A program made the position numbers and the translations under genes. Positions 41,536 through 50,241 of a stretch of 64,000 nucleotides of DNA are shown here, piece after piece. Source of the DNA: Bacillus sp. UNC438CL73TsuS30 (GTDB taxonomy: Bacteria > Bacillota > Bacilli > Bacillales > Cytobacillaceae). The notes under the pieces were generated by a model. It was not told the origin of the DNA. It saw only the letters and a list, made by a program, of their open reading frames with translations, and made no database searches. The DNA is taken from the NCBI RefSeq assembly GCF_000482325.1, contig NZ_KI535295.1, forward strand, positions 917,060 through 981,059, read 5' to 3'. Position 1 is the stretch's first letter. Every line of letters starts with the position of its first letter.

Positions 41536-42747
41536 ATGTTAGACCAAAAAACAATTGACCTTGTGAAATCCACTGTACCCGTTTTAGAAAAACATGGAGA
41601 GCAAATTACGACTCGTTTTTACCAATTAATGTTTGGAAATCATCCTGAACTCTTAAATATTTTCAATCATGCAAACCAAAAACAAGGCAGACAGCAAAGA
41701 GCCCTTGCCGGTGCAGTCTATGCTGCAGCGATGTATATAGATAACCTTGAAGCGATTTTACCGGTTGTACAACAAATCGCACATAAGCACCGCAGCCTTG
41801 GTATCAAACCAGAGCATTATCCGATTGTAGGAAAACATTTATTGTTAGCGATTAAAGATGTATTAGGCGATGCAGCGACAGACGAAATTATTGATGCATG
41901 GGCAAAAGCATATGGTATCATCGCAGATGCTTTTATCAGTGTTGAAGCTGCAATGTATGATGAAGCTACTAACCAAAAAGGCGGCTGGGATGGCTTCCGT
42001 AAATTCATTGTTGACCGCAAAGTAGAAGAAAGTGATGTCATTACCTCTTTCTATTTAGTACCGGAGGATCAAAAAGAAATTGCCCACTTCATCCCGGGTC
42101 AATATATTAGCATTAAACTTGAAATTGAAGGAGAAAAGTTTACCCATATTCGTCAATACAGTCTTTCAGATGCACCTGGAAAAGACTATTACCGCATCAG
42201 CGTTAAACGCGAAGCAGGTACTGCTAATCCAGATGGAAGGGTTTCTAATTATCTTCATGACGAAGTCAAAGAGGGAGATGTCCTTAAAGTGAGTGCTCCT
42301 GCAGGCGACTTTGTATTGGACACGACGAAAAATACACCAATTGCGTTATTAAGCGGCGGTGTGGGAATCACGCCAATGTTAAGTATGTTAAAAACCGTTG
42401 TCGAAATGCTGCCAGAACGTAAGGTTACCTTTATTCATGCAGCTGCCAACGGAAATGTCCATGCTTTAAGAAACGAAGTTGAAGCACTTACAGCGCTTGA
42501 GCAAGTGAATTCCTTCTTCTTCTATGATTCACCAACAGAAGAGGACCGACAAAATAATAGCTTTGATGTGGAAGGTTATGTAACGCGTGATTGGATTGAA
42601 GAGAATGTCACTTACAAGAATGCCGAATTCTATTTCTGTGGACCAGTTCCATTTATGCGGTCCGTCTACCGCTCCTTAAGGGACCTTGGGGTAGCCGAAG
42701 AAAATATCCATTTTGAATTCTTTGGACCAAAAGGAAGCTTAGTATAA
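41536..42747 (+). CDS. hmp: Flavohaemoglobin (nitric oxide dioxygenase)
   Basis: A 403-residue enzyme that turns NO and O2 into nitrate. The globin domain (residues 1-140) has the HKHRSLGIKPEHYPIVG segment with the proximal histidine region. The FAD domain has RQYSLSDAPG, and the NAD domain has LLSGGVGITPML and YFCGPVPFM. I chose ATG at 41536, with GAGGAG 9 bases ahead. The FNR-like site upstream suggests induction at low oxygen. A second copy lies at 50242. Confidence 0.96.
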   Translation: MLDQKTIDLVKSTVPVLEKHGEQITTRFYQLMFGNHPELLNIFNHANQKQGRQQRALAGAVYAAAMYIDNLEAILPVVQQIAHKHRSLGIKPEHYPIVGKHLLLAIKDVLGDAATDEIIDAWAKAYGIIADAFISVEAAMYDEATNQKGGWDGFRKFIVDRKVEESDVITSFYLVPEDQKEIAHFIPGQYISIKLEIEGEKFTHIRQYSLSDAPGKDYYRISVKREAGTANPDGRVSNYLHDEVKEGDVLKVSAPAGDFVLDTTKNTPIALLSGGVGITPMLSMLKTVVEMLPERKVTFIHAAANGNVHALRNEVEALTALEQVNSFFFYDSPTEEDRQNNSFDVEGYVTRDWIEENVTYKNAEFYFCGPVPFMRSVYRSLRDLGVAEENIHFEFFGPKGSLV

Positions 42748-42757
42748 TCAAAAAAGC

Positions 42758-42790
42758 AAACCGATTTCCTAAAACGGAAGTCGGTTTTTT
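42758..42790 (+). terminator. Terminator after the first hmp gene
   Basis: AAACCGATTTCC pairs with GGAAGTCGGTTT (one mismatch) and T's follow. Confidence 0.88.
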
Positions 42791-42872
42791 CTATTAAAAT
42801 CCGGAAAAGGATTACTATTATGTAGAGGTATGGATAAAATACCACTATAACATAAGAGGGGAGGGGCGCCAA

Positions 42873-44192
42873 TTGCATTATTTAACCAGTTTCATGAATG
42901 ATTACGGATACTTGGTTCTCTTTCTTTCATTAATTTTGGGGATTATGGCACTGCCCATACCAATTGAAGCTCTTATGGGATACGCTGGATTTTTAGCCTA
43001 TCAAGGCCAGCTGAACTGGGTTGGAAGTGTGCTTTCTGCCTCTCTTGGATGTTTAGTAGGGATGATGATTGCTTATTGGATTGGGGCGAAATTAGGAATG
43101 CCGTTTTTTGAAAAATACGGCTCAAAAATTCACCTAGGACCGGAGCGGTTGAATTCAACCTCAAATTGGTTTAAAAAGTACGGAAACAAGCTGTTGATTG
43201 TAGCCTTATTTATTCCGGGGGTCAGACATATTACCGGTTACTTTTCGGGAATTACCCGGCTTCCCTTTATCATTTTTTCAACCTTTTCAGCGATTGGTTC
43301 TCTCGTTTGGGTTTCTACCTTTATCTTGTTAGGAAAAATGCTAGGACCGAATTGGAAAGTATTTCATGAAATTGTCAAAAAATATTTGATCCTTGGCAGC
43401 ATTATTTTAGCAGTTCTATTAGTCATCTTCTATCTTGTGAAAAAATTCCAGAAAGAAATGATCCTTATCCTGGCATTTATCGGAAAGCGGGCGCTTGAAA
43501 TTTTTCATACCAGGAAAAGGACAGAACTATTTCTTGCTGGGATTTCCCTGGTAACATTGGGTTTCATTATTCTAATGATTAACCTGATTCAAAACTATCT
43601 TGAGAACGACATCAATGATTTAGATACAGTTATTAATATGTTAATTTCAATTATATTTAAAAATCACTTTGATCTATTAATGAATTTCTTTTTGAAGCTT
43701 GGAACGGCAACGATGTTGATTAGTATCATCTTTTATTCGCTTCTTTGGATTATTTGGAAAGGGAAAGAAAAGCTGATTGAACTTTATTTTCTGTTCATTG
43801 CCGTTGCCGGCGGAGAAATATATGAAGAAATCCTTCGGAATGTTTTCCACCGGTTGTCCCCGGACGAACCGTCCCTGCTTGAACGGTTTCCTTATAGTTT
43901 CCCTAGTGAGCAATCTTTGATGGCCTTTGTAATTTATGGCTTTTTCTTTTTTATCATGCTGCGGCATAGTAAATACCTTAGGGTCCATACAATACTTGTT
44001 GTTCTCTGGATTGTATTACTATTGTTCATGGGGATTAGCCGGATTTACTTTCATTTCCAAGACCCAAGTCAGATTGCTGCAGGCTATGTATTTGGTGGGG
44101 TCTGGCTTGGTTTGACAACCATGCTTTTAGAAATTTTTCGATTGCTCACAACCATCGATTCTTCGAAAAAGAGGTCGCGGATACGGGTTTAA
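42873..44192 (+). CDS. DedA/VTT-domain protein fused to a degenerate PAP2 domain
   Basis: A 439-residue polytopic membrane protein. Residues 1-190 are a DedA (VTT) domain, with IPIEALMGYAGFLA and RHITGYFSGITRLPF. Residues 215-435 have the helix layout of a PAP2 lipid phosphatase, but the motifs are eroded: PSGH reads PSEQ, and SR-x5-H-x3-D reads SRIYFHFQDPSQ, losing the catalytic His and Asp. DedA proteins move polyprenyl phosphates or phospholipids; the PAP2 half may now bind lipid without hydrolysing it (inference). Start TTG with GGGGAGGGG ahead. Confidence 0.85.
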   Translation: MHYLTSFMNDYGYLVLFLSLILGIMALPIPIEALMGYAGFLAYQGQLNWVGSVLSASLGCLVGMMIAYWIGAKLGMPFFEKYGSKIHLGPERLNSTSNWFKKYGNKLLIVALFIPGVRHITGYFSGITRLPFIIFSTFSAIGSLVWVSTFILLGKMLGPNWKVFHEIVKKYLILGSIILAVLLVIFYLVKKFQKEMILILAFIGKRALEIFHTRKRTELFLAGISLVTLGFIILMINLIQNYLENDINDLDTVINMLISIIFKNHFDLLMNFFLKLGTATMLISIIFYSLLWIIWKGKEKLIELYFLFIAVAGGEIYEEILRNVFHRLSPDEPSLLERFPYSFPSEQSLMAFVIYGFFFFIMLRHSKYLRVHTILVVLWIVLLLFMGISRIYFHFQDPSQIAAGYVFGGVWLGLTTMLLEIFRLLTTIDSSKKRSRIRV

Positions 44193-44229
44193 AAAGGACT
44201 GACTCGCTGTAATGATTTAGTCTTTTAAC

Positions 44230-44250
44230 AGAATCAAAAAGTTTGATTCT
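44230..44250. repeat. Perfect 9-bp hairpin before the SGNH gene
   Basis: AGAATCAAA, 3-base loop, TTTGATTCT. It lacks a T run and may be an operator or a weak terminator of the DedA gene. Confidence 0.5.
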
Positions 44251-44302
44251 CAAACCATTTATGATTAAATGAAGGTAGAAATTGTCAGAAGGGATGATAG
44301 GT

Positions 44303-45076
44303 TTGAATAAAAATATAATCCGTTCGCTTACCCTTATTTCGATCTTGTTTTGCCTTCTCTGGCTGGTCGGTCTTGGCTGGTCTGTTGGGGAGTATTATGC
44401 CGGTAAACCGGAAAAAGTTCCGATTGCAACGGTTGCGAAAAAAGCTAAAAATTCAAAAGGTTTAACCATAATTGCGCTTGGTGATTCGCTTACAAGAGGG
44501 ACAGGGGATGAAACGGGAAAAGGCTATGTTGGTGATTTGTTAGATGAAATAAAGGGGAAAACCAAGAGGCCTGTACAGCTTACAAACCTCGGAATAAATG
44601 GACAGCAGTCCGACGGGCTAAGAAAACAAGTACAGCAAACAGAGGTACAGCGGCAAATTCAAAAAGCAGACATCATCTTGTTGACAATAGGCGGCAACGA
44701 TTTATTCCGAGGGGGACAAGGATTAATGGACTTTCAAGCCGGAAGTCTTGCAACCATCGAGAAAAAGTACCTCAATAATTTAAAATACATCTTTGGGCAG
44801 ATCCGCAAAGTGAACAGTACTGCTAATGTATTTTTCATTGGTTTATATAATCCATTCATCGAATTTGATCAAGGAAAAGAAATGTCAAAAGTGATTCGTC
44901 ACTGGAATTATGACAGTGCAGAAATCAGTGCTGCCTATCCAAAAATTATTTTTGTGCCAACGTTTGATTTATTTGAATTAAAAGTGAATGATTATCTGTA
45001 TTCAGATAAGTTTCATCCAAATACGAAGGGGTACCGTTTAATTGCTGAACGCGTTGCGGCCTTGCTCACCTGGTAA
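44303..45076 (+). CDS. SGNH/GDSL-type esterase, membrane anchored or secreted
   Basis: A 257-residue protein. An N-terminal hydrophobic segment (LISILFCLLWLVGLGWSV) is a signal anchor. The SGNH blocks are complete: IIALGDSLTRG (Ser), LGINGQQS (Gly), IGGNDLF (Asn) and the catalytic pair SDKFHPN. It acts outside the membrane on an unknown ester. I favour TTG at 44303, with AAGGG 9 bases ahead; TTG at 44282 and ATG at 44294 are alternatives. The ABC exporter genes follow after 8 bases. Confidence 0.9.
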   Translation: MNKNIIRSLTLISILFCLLWLVGLGWSVGEYYAGKPEKVPIATVAKKAKNSKGLTIIALGDSLTRGTGDETGKGYVGDLLDEIKGKTKRPVQLTNLGINGQQSDGLRKQVQQTEVQRQIQKADIILLTIGGNDLFRGGQGLMDFQAGSLATIEKKYLNNLKYIFGQIRKVNSTANVFFIGLYNPFIEFDQGKEMSKVIRHWNYDSAEISAAYPKIIFVPTFDLFELKVNDYLYSDKFHPNTKGYRLIAERVAALLTW

Positions 45077-45084
45077 GGAGTGTC

Positions 45085-45999
45085 ATGATGGGGAATATCA
45101 CATTATCTGTACAGAATCTAAAAAAAGTAATCGGTAAGAGAGAAATTATCAAAGGCTTGTCCTTCGAGTTAAAAGAAGGTGAAGTATTTGGATTCTTAGG
45201 TCCAAATGGTGCAGGAAAAACAACCACTATACGCATGCTGGTTGGATTAATTAAGCCAACTTCTGGTTCTATAAAAATTTGCGGATATAATATAGAGAAT
45301 TCCTTTCAAGAAGCGATGGGTAACCTTGGCTGTATCGTGGAAAATCCTGAATTATATCCCTATTTATCAGGATATGATAATCTGCTTCATTTTTCGAGAA
45401 TGCTTGAAGGGATTGGTGAGGAAAGGATTAAAGAGGTGAGCAAGCTTGTTGGCTTAACCGATCGAATTTATGATAAGGTCAAAACCTATTCGCTTGGAAT
45501 GAGGCAGCGTCTCGGAATTGCTCAAGCCCTTTTAGGAAAGCCGAAAGTGCTAATCCTAGATGAACCAACAAATGGCTTAGATCCTGCGGGAATACGAGAA
45601 ATGCGTGAATTTATCCGATTTTTAGCAGTAGATGAAGGTCTTACAGTCCTTGTATCAAGCCATTTGTTAAGTGAAATTCAGCAATTATGTGACCGTGTTG
45701 CGATCATTTCAAAAGGTTCCATCATTAAGATTGATACAGTGCAGGATTTATTAGCGAATCGTGAAAGAATGGAATGGCATATTCATCCATTTGAAAAAGG
45801 AAAAGAGATCTTAAGTTCACTAACGACCATTGAAGAAACAGAGGACGGTGCTATTTTAACGGAATTCGATGAGCAGTTGGCACCAGTATGGAATCGAAAA
45901 TTAGTGGAAGCAGGGGTTTTTATTACAGAAATGAGCCGAAGAATGCCTGTACTTGAAGACTTATTCCTCGAATTAACCGGAGGTGATTCGATTGAATAA
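45085..45999 (+). CDS. ABC transporter ATP-binding protein (BcrA/ABC-2 type)
   Basis: A 304-residue ATPase with Walker A GPNGAGKTT, signature YSLGMRQRLGIAQALL and Walker B VLILDEPTNGLDPAG. A C-terminal extension of ~90 residues is typical of the bacitracin-resistance-like (BcrA) class. It overlaps its permease partner by 8 bases. AAGGAG sits ahead of two possible ATGs (45085 and 45088). Confidence 0.94.
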   Translation: MMGNITLSVQNLKKVIGKREIIKGLSFELKEGEVFGFLGPNGAGKTTTIRMLVGLIKPTSGSIKICGYNIENSFQEAMGNLGCIVENPELYPYLSGYDNLLHFSRMLEGIGEERIKEVSKLVGLTDRIYDKVKTYSLGMRQRLGIAQALLGKPKVLILDEPTNGLDPAGIREMREFIRFLAVDEGLTVLVSSHLLSEIQQLCDRVAIISKGSIIKIDTVQDLLANRERMEWHIHPFEKGKEILSSLTTIEETEDGAILTEFDEQLAPVWNRKLVEAGVFITEMSRRMPVLEDLFLELTGGDSIE

Positions 46000-46972
46000 A
46001 TTGATTCAAAACGAAATGATGAAATTAATCGCTAAAAAGCGGATAGTGGTCATTGCTTTAATAATAGGTGTCCTCGTTATTTTATTTACATACGCGCAGT
46101 ATAAACAAGTCCAAACTCAAAGAGAAAAATTGGGCACAAGTGATTGGCGGACTATTTTGCAGCAGCAAATTGTCGATACGACGAATCGATTAAGCAGCAG
46201 TCGAATTTCAGAAGAGTGGAAAAAACAACTGCAAATCACCCTGCAGCAGGAACAATATTATTTGGATCATGATATTAATCCATCTGCACCGGGTGCTCCA
46301 ACCTTTATTAGAATGTTTTTAGAAAACTCAATTGACTTATTTATACCGCTCATGGTGATGGTGATTGCCAGTGACTTAGTTTCATCTGAGCATAGTCTCG
46401 GTTCAATAAAACTCCTTCTGACAAGACCTGTGAAACGTTGGAAAATTCTTATGAGTAAATATATTACCCTTTGCCTCGCCGTTTCATTAATTATTGCCAT
46501 CACCGGAGTTCTATCCTATTTAATATCCGGTCTTGTTTTGGGCTACAAAGGATGGGGAACTCCTATCTTAACAGGATTTAATGTAAATGAGTCGGGGCTT
46601 AACACTTCCTCCGTTAAAATACTAAAGCTTTGGCAATTTTTATTAATGGATTTTGGCTTGGTTTGGTTTGTAGCCATTGTCGTTGGAACGTTATCTTTTA
46701 TGTTATCCGTTTTAATCCGCAGTACGGCAGCGGGGATGGGAATTATGCTTGCAGCTCTTATTTCAGGTGCAATTTTAAACAACATGGTCTCATCCTGGCA
46801 GTCAGCAAAATATTTTTTTATGGTCAATTTACGGTTAACTGACTATTTAAGGGGAATGGCCCCACCGATTGAAGGGATGACATTATCCTTTTCATTGGCT
46901 GTTCTCCTCATTTGGTGGGTTGCAGCCATTTTTGTATCTTTTTTTGTTTTTATGAAAAAAGATGTGTATTAG
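45992..46972 (+). CDS. ABC-2 type permease
   Basis: A 326-residue permease partner of the preceding ATPase. It has one N-terminal helix, an extracellular loop of ~90 residues, then five helices from LFIPLMVMVIASDLVSSEHSLGSIKLLLTRPV onward, a segment typical of ABC-2 exporters. I chose TTG at 45992, with GGAGGTGA 5 bases ahead; GTG at 45983 overlaps that site. Substrate unknown; peptide antibiotic immunity is common for this type. Confidence 0.9.
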   Translation: MNKLIQNEMMKLIAKKRIVVIALIIGVLVILFTYAQYKQVQTQREKLGTSDWRTILQQQIVDTTNRLSSSRISEEWKKQLQITLQQEQYYLDHDINPSAPGAPTFIRMFLENSIDLFIPLMVMVIASDLVSSEHSLGSIKLLLTRPVKRWKILMSKYITLCLAVSLIIAITGVLSYLISGLVLGYKGWGTPILTGFNVNESGLNTSSVKILKLWQFLLMDFGLVWFVAIVVGTLSFMLSVLIRSTAAGMGIMLAALISGAILNNMVSSWQSAKYFFMVNLRLTDYLRGMAPPIEGMTLSFSLAVLLIWWVAAIFVSFFVFMKKDVY

Positions 46973-47054
46973 TATAGCAATTCCCATCGATACTTTTATC
47001 CTTAGTGGAAAAGATAATAAACGTATCTTCTAAAATCTAAGGGGGTATGTGACG

Positions 47055-48089
47055 ATGGGCTTTAAAAAGACGAAAATAGTTGTTGCTTCATTAGCCATTG
47101 CTTCATTAGCAGCTTGTTCCACTAATAAGGCAGATGTTGATAATACAGGTGTTAACCATCGAAATGTCTCAACAAATGATGTAAATGATCGCAGTGCTTT
47201 GAACAAAGATTTAACAAGAGTAAATAACCCTTTAAACGACAATCGTACATGGAATGACCGAAATGATGAAATGAACCATCCGGGGGTATTAAACCCGCGT
47301 AATGTTTCAACTGGGGATTTAACCAATCCAAATATGTCAACCAGGGACTACGATTGGAATGATCAGAATAATGGTAATGGCTGGGACAATCGGGTTACCG
47401 AATTTGGAAAAATGATGTCAACAACTGAGATTCATGCCAATAAAAATGGGTTTATTACCATCGACCCGAATTCCTTTAGTACGGATACACCAAGTCATAA
47501 GTTTCCACATAGTAAGCGGGTCCAACAAGGAAACTTTTGGTACTATAGTTTTGATCCCAATGCAGTAAATCCAAAAACGAATTTACCTAGTACAGGTAAA
47601 AATGGTGTGGTCACGAATCCAAATACAGGGAATCAGGGCACTGTAAATAAGACTACACCAAAAACTACAACACCTCCAGCCCAGCAGCCAATCACTCAGG
47701 CACCAGCTGGGATTAGCAATATGGCGCAACAGGTTATTGATTTAACCAATGCGGAAAGAAAGAAAAATGGGCTTCCAGCACTTTCAGCAGATGCTTTATT
47801 AAGTAAAGTTGCCCAGACTAAATCAGATGATATGGAAGCAAAACATTATTTTTCACATACAAGTCCAACTTACGGTTCACCGTTTGATATGATGCGGGAC
47901 TTTGGTGTAACCTATAAATCAGCTGGTGAAAATATTGCCATGGGACAACCTACTGCAAAAGAAGTTGTCACTGCTTGGATGAATAGTGAAGGCCACCGGA
48001 AAAATATTTTAAGCCCTAACTACACGAATATTGGGGTTGGATTTAACTCTAAGGGTAATTATTGGACACAGGAGTTTATAGGTAAATAA
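47055..48089 (+). CDS. CAP-domain (SCP/PR1, YkwD-like) lipoprotein
   Basis: A 344-residue exported protein. The N-terminus VVASLAIASLAACSTNK is a lipoprotein signal with lipobox LAAC, so it is anchored to the outer membrane face. A long Asn/Asp/Thr-rich linker leads to a CAP domain (residues ~225-344) with the conserved HYFSHTSP, GENIAMG, MNSEGHRKNIL and WTQEFIGK blocks. Such YkwD/SafA-associated proteins are common in spore formers; the function is not settled. Start ATG 47055, with AAGGGGG 9 bases ahead. Confidence 0.92.
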   Translation: MGFKKTKIVVASLAIASLAACSTNKADVDNTGVNHRNVSTNDVNDRSALNKDLTRVNNPLNDNRTWNDRNDEMNHPGVLNPRNVSTGDLTNPNMSTRDYDWNDQNNGNGWDNRVTEFGKMMSTTEIHANKNGFITIDPNSFSTDTPSHKFPHSKRVQQGNFWYYSFDPNAVNPKTNLPSTGKNGVVTNPNTGNQGTVNKTTPKTTTPPAQQPITQAPAGISNMAQQVIDLTNAERKKNGLPALSADALLSKVAQTKSDDMEAKHYFSHTSPTYGSPFDMMRDFGVTYKSAGENIAMGQPTAKEVVTAWMNSEGHRKNILSPNYTNIGVGFNSKGNYWTQEFIGK

Positions 48090-48090
48090 C

Positions 48091-48136
48091 AAAAAGAGAG
48101 CTATTTTCCTTAAATAGGAATAGCTCTCTTTTTTTA
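48091..48136 (+). terminator. Terminator after the CAP-domain gene
   Basis: AAAAAGAGAGCTATT pairs with AATAGCTCTCTTTTT. Confidence 0.93.
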
Positions 48137-48214
48137 TGAATAAAAATTTGATGGAATTTTAAAAATTTTGTAAAATAAGGCTATGCACCCATAATCTGTT
48201 TCGGAGGGATAAAA

Positions 48215-48583
48215 ATGGCCTTTTCATTTAAAAAAATTGATCATGTCCAGCTTGCTGCACCAAAAGGGTGTGAAGATCATGCCCGAGAATTTTTTAATGG
48301 GATTCTTGGTTTAACCGAAGTAGAAAAACCGGAAGAATTAAAGAAACGCGGCGGAGTTTGGTTTGAATTTGGCACTTTCCAGCTTCATATTGGGGTAGAA
48401 GAACCTTTTATACCAGCGAAAAAAGCCCACCCTGCATTTGTGATTGAAAATATCGAAGATTTAAAAGCACATTTAAAAAATAAAAATGTTCCGTTTACGG
48501 AAGATGATAATCTGCCAGGTGCAAACAGAATCCATGTTCATGATCCGTTTGGCAACCGTCTTGAATTTATGGAATGGATGTAA
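48215..48583 (+). CDS. VOC/glyoxalase-fold protein
   Basis: A 122-residue single VOC domain. Family features are KIDHVQLAAPKG at the start, GVWFEFGTFQLHIGVEE in the middle and HVHDPFGNRLEFME at the end, the last providing metal-ligand His and Glu. Members act as lyases, dioxygenases or resistance proteins; substrate unknown. Ribosome site CGGAGGG before ATG. Confidence 0.9.
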   Translation: MAFSFKKIDHVQLAAPKGCEDHAREFFNGILGLTEVEKPEELKKRGGVWFEFGTFQLHIGVEEPFIPAKKAHPAFVIENIEDLKAHLKNKNVPFTEDDNLPGANRIHVHDPFGNRLEFMEWM

Positions 48584-48625
48584 ACAGAGATTTGATGAAC
48601 ATGCTGGAATTCTATTTCCATTCTA

Positions 48626-48654
48626 AAATCCCTTCTTAATGGAGGGATTTTTTT
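48626..48654 (+). terminator. Terminator after the VOC gene
   Basis: AAATCCCT pairs with GGAGGGATTT, followed by a T7 run. Confidence 0.85.
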
Positions 48655-48737
48655 ATTGAATAATTTTAAAGCGAGAGGGCATTATAAATTCGTGCCATTT
48701 AAAAAATGGATGATTTTACTAATGAAGGGAGATTTAT

Positions 48738-49301
48738 ATGAAGAACAAACTTTTTGTTTTGATTCTTGGGTTGTTTTTGACCGTACCAGGTCTAGCATCA
48801 GCACACAACCATATTCCTGTTAATCATGAAGGTCATGATAATCATAAGGAAGATTGCTGTGATAAAGATAATCACCGTCACCATTTTATGCATGGAGATT
48901 GGAAGGCAAAAATGGCTGCGCGGGAAGGGAAGATTTTAACGTGGGTGAACCAATATACCCCTGAGAAAAAAGAGGAATGGACGAAAATGTTCTCAGAGAA
49001 AAAGGTTCTAATGATGAAATGGTTAAGCCCGCAAAATGCAGCAAAGCGAGAGCAGTGGAAAAAAGAGCGCATGGAAAAAATGGAGAAGTTCCGCAAGCAG
49101 TATGATGAAGGAAAGATAACCAAAGAGGAATTCCTTAAAAAAATTCATGGCGGCAAGGACATGAGTCATTGGCAAACTTACCATGAATTAGAGGAAGCTG
49201 TTGCAGAAAAAAACAAAGAAGAGGCTAAAAAGTACCTAAATCAACTATTAGAGCAATACAAAGCACATAACCAAATGTTAAAAGATTTAATGGCAAAATA
49301 G
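48738..49301 (+). CDS. Secreted His-rich helical protein (Spy/CpxP-like appearance)
   Basis: A 187-residue protein. The signal peptide ends at ASA (LTVPGLASA). The mature N-terminus is a His/Asp/Cys-rich stretch (HNHIPVNHEGHDNHKEDCC...HRHHFMHG), a likely Cu, Zn or Ni-binding region. The rest is long amphipathic helices rich in Lys, Glu and Met, like Spy/CpxP or metal-stress chaperones. Homology to those is not proven. It has its own strong terminator. Confidence 0.78.
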   Translation: MKNKLFVLILGLFLTVPGLASAHNHIPVNHEGHDNHKEDCCDKDNHRHHFMHGDWKAKMAAREGKILTWVNQYTPEKKEEWTKMFSEKKVLMMKWLSPQNAAKREQWKKERMEKMEKFRKQYDEGKITKEEFLKKIHGGKDMSHWQTYHELEEAVAEKNKEEAKKYLNQLLEQYKAHNQMLKDLMAK

Positions 49302-49310
49302 TTTTTTTCG

Positions 49311-49341
49311 AAACGCTCATTCTTTGTGAATGAGCGTTTTT
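49311..49341. terminator. Bidirectional terminator
   Basis: AAACGCTCATTC pairs perfectly with GAATGAGCGTTT between convergent genes. Confidence 0.93.
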
Positions 49342-49365
49342 GGTTTAAAAAAGAGGGTTGGTTTT

Positions 49366-49779
49366 TCAATCATCCAATTCTTCCACATTCACTAAGACAT
49401 TGTCCTTATAGTAGATAATTAATTCGCTAGTTGCCTGTGCAGCCTTTTGAATGATCCTAAGATTTCTGCAAAACAAAGGGATTTCAACGGATTCACTTTG
49501 AAAAATAATATAGGTAAATTCATCCGAAAATGGTGATTCCTCATCGCTGATCATCAAAAAGGTTCCTTGAAAACTAGAAAGAGTATGAATGTCTGAATTC
49601 TCTGCTTCTTCCACTTGAACGAGAAAGTTTTCATTTACATGCCTTAGAAGTTCTCTCAAAAAGAAAAGAAGAGCAATAAAACCTAAGACCATTAAGGCAA
49701 CCATAAGGCTATCTGACAGGGCAGGAATTGAAATAGCAGACACCCAGCAAACAATAGCAACCGCTATGTGAAAATACAT
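49366..49779 (-). CDS. Two-helix membrane protein, unknown
   Basis: A 137-residue protein with two N-terminal membrane helices (HIAVAIVCWVSAISIPAL and MVALMVLGFIALLFFL) and a soluble C-terminal part of ~85 residues without known motifs. I chose ATG at 49779, with AAGGTGG 6 bases ahead, over GTG at 49788. Function unknown. Confidence 0.7.
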   Translation of the reverse strand: MYFHIAVAIVCWVSAISIPALSDSLMVALMVLGFIALLFFLRELLRHVNENFLVQVEEAENSDIHTLSSFQGTFLMISDEESPFSDEFTYIIFQSESVEIPLFCRNLRIIQKAAQATSELIIYYKDNVLVNVEELDD

Positions 49780-49956
49780 AATTTCCACCTTCTATAAAAA
49801 CTGAAAATTTAATTATTTATATTTTTAGAATACAATAAATTTTCAAAACCGTAAATATCTAGTTTTACGAAACAGTTAAATTTTGATTACCACTTTTAAA
49901 AACAGAAAGAAGAGGGAAGATATATAATTGAAGGCTAGTCATGAGGAGGAATAAAA

Positions 49957-50082
49957 ATGAATCGAAAAAATTTAATGATGACTACTGTTGCACTTGGTGC
50001 TGCATATTTACTTAGAAATAAAAAATCCCGGCAAAAGCTTATGGGTCAATTCCAAACCTTGGCAGATAAATCAAGAAGATAA
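49957..50082 (+). CDS. 41-residue small protein
   Basis: The ORF MNRKNLMMTTVALGAAYLL... has a strong ribosome site (GAGGAGGA 6 bases ahead) and its own perfect terminator. It has a short hydrophobic segment followed by a basic tail (RNKKSRQKLMG...KSRR). The N-terminus resembles small Bacillus proteins of the YrzQ/DUF3918 kind, but this is a weak likeness. Confidence 0.68.
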   Translation: MNRKNLMMTTVALGAAYLLRNKKSRQKLMGQFQTLADKSRR

Positions 50083-50088
50083 TTTATT

Positions 50089-50129
50089 AAAAACATCTCC
50101 TAAACCATTTTTTAGGGAGATGTTTTTTA
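50089..50129 (+). terminator. Terminator after the 41-residue gene
   Basis: AAACATCTCCTAAA pairs with TTTAGGGAGATGTTT (near perfect), followed by T's. Confidence 0.92.
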
Positions 50130-50241
50130 ATAAATAGGTTCATTATCCTGTTTCATTTCCCAGCCCCTCCATACGATGCAAAACCTTCCTTAATGCAATC
50201 CTTCTAGTCCGGATATACTTTCTAGGAAGGGGGAATTTATC

